This document shows positions 62,253-64,000 of a stretch of 64,000 bases of DNA, in pieces. A model generated the notes under the pieces. That model was not told where the DNA came from. It ran no database searches and saw only the letters and a program-made list of their open reading frames with translations. Numbering within the stretch: position 1 is the first letter of the stretch; the number at the start of each line of letters is the position of its first letter. The position numbers were made by a program, and so were the translations under genes. This DNA is from Rotaria sordida (taxonomy: Eukaryota > Rotifera > Eurotatoria > Philodinida > Philodinidae). The DNA is taken from contig CAJNOL010000302.1 in the NCBI GenBank assembly GCA_905250125.1, positions 101,873-165,872 of the forward strand, read 5' to 3'.

Positions 62253-64000
62253 TTATAATTCTAGATGAAATGTATTATCAAGTTCAAAAGCCGAATTATT
62301 ATTGCCATGCTTAATATCCGATTGATATTGAGAAGTCGATTGGTCAGTCTTTGATCCATAACGACCATAACGATTTTCGATTTTTGCTGGTCCCCATTCA
62401 ATATCCGGTTTACTTGCATAAACCAACATCCTCAAGTAATGCGGCATATTATCAATAACCTTTAAAATAAAACAAACATATGTATTTAAAAAAATCATCG
62501 AAAAACAAATTATTTCTACTGGATAGTGAGAACTGTCTGTAATTTTCCACGCTTTAATAAGTTCATAAATCATAATACTCGGAATGAAGATGAGTGATGA
62601 ACAAACCATAAGCCAGCCAAGTGCATTGGCATATGCTGGATATTCATAATTGCCTTCAGTTGGTGTTCGAAATCGAATAACCGATGAAAAAAAGATGATC
62701 TAATTTCAAAGCAAAAAACAACAAAATTTCCGAATTAAACAATAAATACTTTATTATTTAATTTACTATTGTCATTATTGGACCAGAAATACACCAAGTA
62801 AAAAACCAAACTGGTTCTAAAGGTCTTTTACCTAACATCATTCGAATATCTTCCATAAAATTATTAAAACCTGGAAAAAGAAAGACTTAACCTAATATTT
62901 GATCTATATCTATATTACCATAGATATAGGCAATAAGTATAAATTCAATAAATGCACATGCAAATACAGATAAATTAGATGCATATTCATTCATTAATGT
63001 CTATAAAACAAATTGAATTATCAAAGTACAACAAACAATATATACATACAAATAGATAAATACCACCCTAAACAAAAAAAAACCAATCAAAGTATATATT
63101 ATTATCTTTTACATATTATATTACGGGTGCGCATATTGGTAATGCTAGGAAAAAACAAACAATACAATAACTGATTGTTACAAAGACTTTATGACGACGT
63201 AATTGTTTAAATGTATCGAGTAAACCAGAGATTATAACATCAGCGAAAGCAAACTAAAGATAATTTCTATAATAAATAAAATCATAGTTTTATTATATTA
63301 ATTTACTTGAGAATCTAGTCCAAGAGTAAGTAACATAAAAAAGAAAATTACAGCCCAAAATGGTCCACCTGGCATAATTGATAGTGCTTGTGGATAAGCA
63401 ATAAACGCAAGACCTGGTCCACCTTTAGCTACTTGTTCAATAGGTAAACCCGTTTTAAATGACATATAACCAAGAATTGAAAAAATTGCAAAACCAGCAA
63501 ATACCTATTATTTTCATTGGCAATAATTTATTCAAACATGTAGAAATCATTAACTCACTGAAGTAAAACAATCGCAAGCCGTAACAAAAATACAATCTCT
63601 AAATAAATACATGTATATGCAGATTAAATGTACAAAATTAAGAAATTAAATTAATGAAGAATTATTAACCTGAGGTAGTTTGCATTAAATTTATTGAAAC
63701 TAGCATAACCGAGAAGAGGGCCAAATGCAACCGATAGAGAAAATGTAACCTAGTAGATTGAAAACTTTGAAATATGTAAAAATTGATGACTGGGCAATTC
63801 GTTGTGAATGTTGGTTAGTGTCGAGATCCGCACTCACACCAACATCCACGATGAATTGTCTAAACATTGCAAAAATTCATGAAAAAAAAGCAACAAACTT
63901 GATTAGCAGCAGCAATCCAAACCTTCAAAAGAAAATATAAATTTTAACAACAAAAAAAAATCTACTAAGTAAACAGATATTCTCGTTGAAAAATTTCATT
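62253..64000 (-). CDS. SLC6 sodium-dependent neurotransmitter symporter, 3' part (5' end outside window)
   Basis: C-terminal part of a Na+/Cl--coupled transporter of the SLC6 family, which takes up neurotransmitters or amino acids at the plasma membrane. Exons seen (minus): 63922-63899, 63749-63670, 63598-63559, 63504-63307, 63253-63125, 63067-63050, 63000-62919, 62870-62767, 62699-62520, 62459-62253; phases close. Signatures: [20 protein letters not shown] (TM6), [43 protein letters not shown] (TM8, Na2 site), [41 protein letters not shown], and SKPDIEWGP near the C-terminus. TM1-5 lie beyond the right edge. Two exons are microexons (24 and 18 bp). The intron 62460-62519 is 60 bp and in frame, so retention would not stop translation. 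Substrate cannot be told without TM1 and TM3. Confidence 0.9.

Noticed and set aside
1-64000. CRISPR arrays, operons, bacterial promoters and rRNA genes
   Set aside because: None seen; the window is eukaryotic nuclear DNA, and the repeats present are not regularly spaced with unique spacers.

Overview
The window is eukaryotic. It is AT-rich and its genes are split by very short GT-AG introns, mostly 50-65 bp. Its families are animal ones: a class B GPCR, a TRPM channel, an ionotropic glutamate receptor, an SLC6 transporter and a GPI-type alkaline phosphatase. These sit beside genes of bacterial or fungal flavour: a 2OG-Fe(II) oxygenase, a Dabb protein, a decayed family 8 polysaccharide lyase, a sirtuin and ADP-ribosylglycohydrolases. 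That mix, tiny introns, a hybrid-looking glutamate receptor and gene copies arranged as a palindrome point to a bdelloid rotifer (Adineta/Rotaria type). This is an inference from content; no database was searched.

Layout. 1-6.7 kb: no gene, one inverted repeat pair. 6.7-8.9 kb (+): class B GPCR in 13 exons. 9.06-9.87 kb (-): intronless 2OG oxygenase, convergent with the GPCR. 10-14 kb: a pyrimidine tract, a ~0.5 kb foldback element and an F-box-like relic. 14.1-15.9 kb (-): alkaline phosphatase, 3 exons. 16-25.6 kb: gene-poor, with direct repeats, a dead polysaccharide lyase and a second foldback. 25.6 kb (+): Dabb protein. 26.4-34.1 kb (+): TRPM-like channel, 19 exons, 1335 aa, with two introns swollen by insertions. 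37.5-38.05 kb (-): small secreted protein. 39.4-43.7 kb (-): glutamate receptor, 3 exons, 914 aa. 44.6-45.6 kb (-): sirtuin. 48.45-51.6 kb (-) and 55.97-60.55 kb (+): two ADP-ribosylglycohydrolases in mirror orientation, forming a large palindrome whose spacer holds a smaller palindromic transposase relic. 62.25-64 kb (-): 3' part of an SLC6 transporter that runs off the window.

Functionally there is a loose neural/signalling set (peptide GPCR, TRPM, glutamate receptor, neurotransmitter symporter) and an NAD/ADP-ribose set (sirtuin plus two ADP-ribosylglycohydrolases). No operon is expected and none is seen. The strongest structural theme is inverted symmetry. At least six imperfect palindromes or inverted-repeat elements of about 0.3-1.4 kb lie between genes or inside introns. 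One sits in an intron of only one of the two hydrolase copies, so the other copy preserves the empty site. All gene models were built by hand from reading frame, splice phase and family motifs; exon phases close exactly in each model, but no transcript evidence was available.
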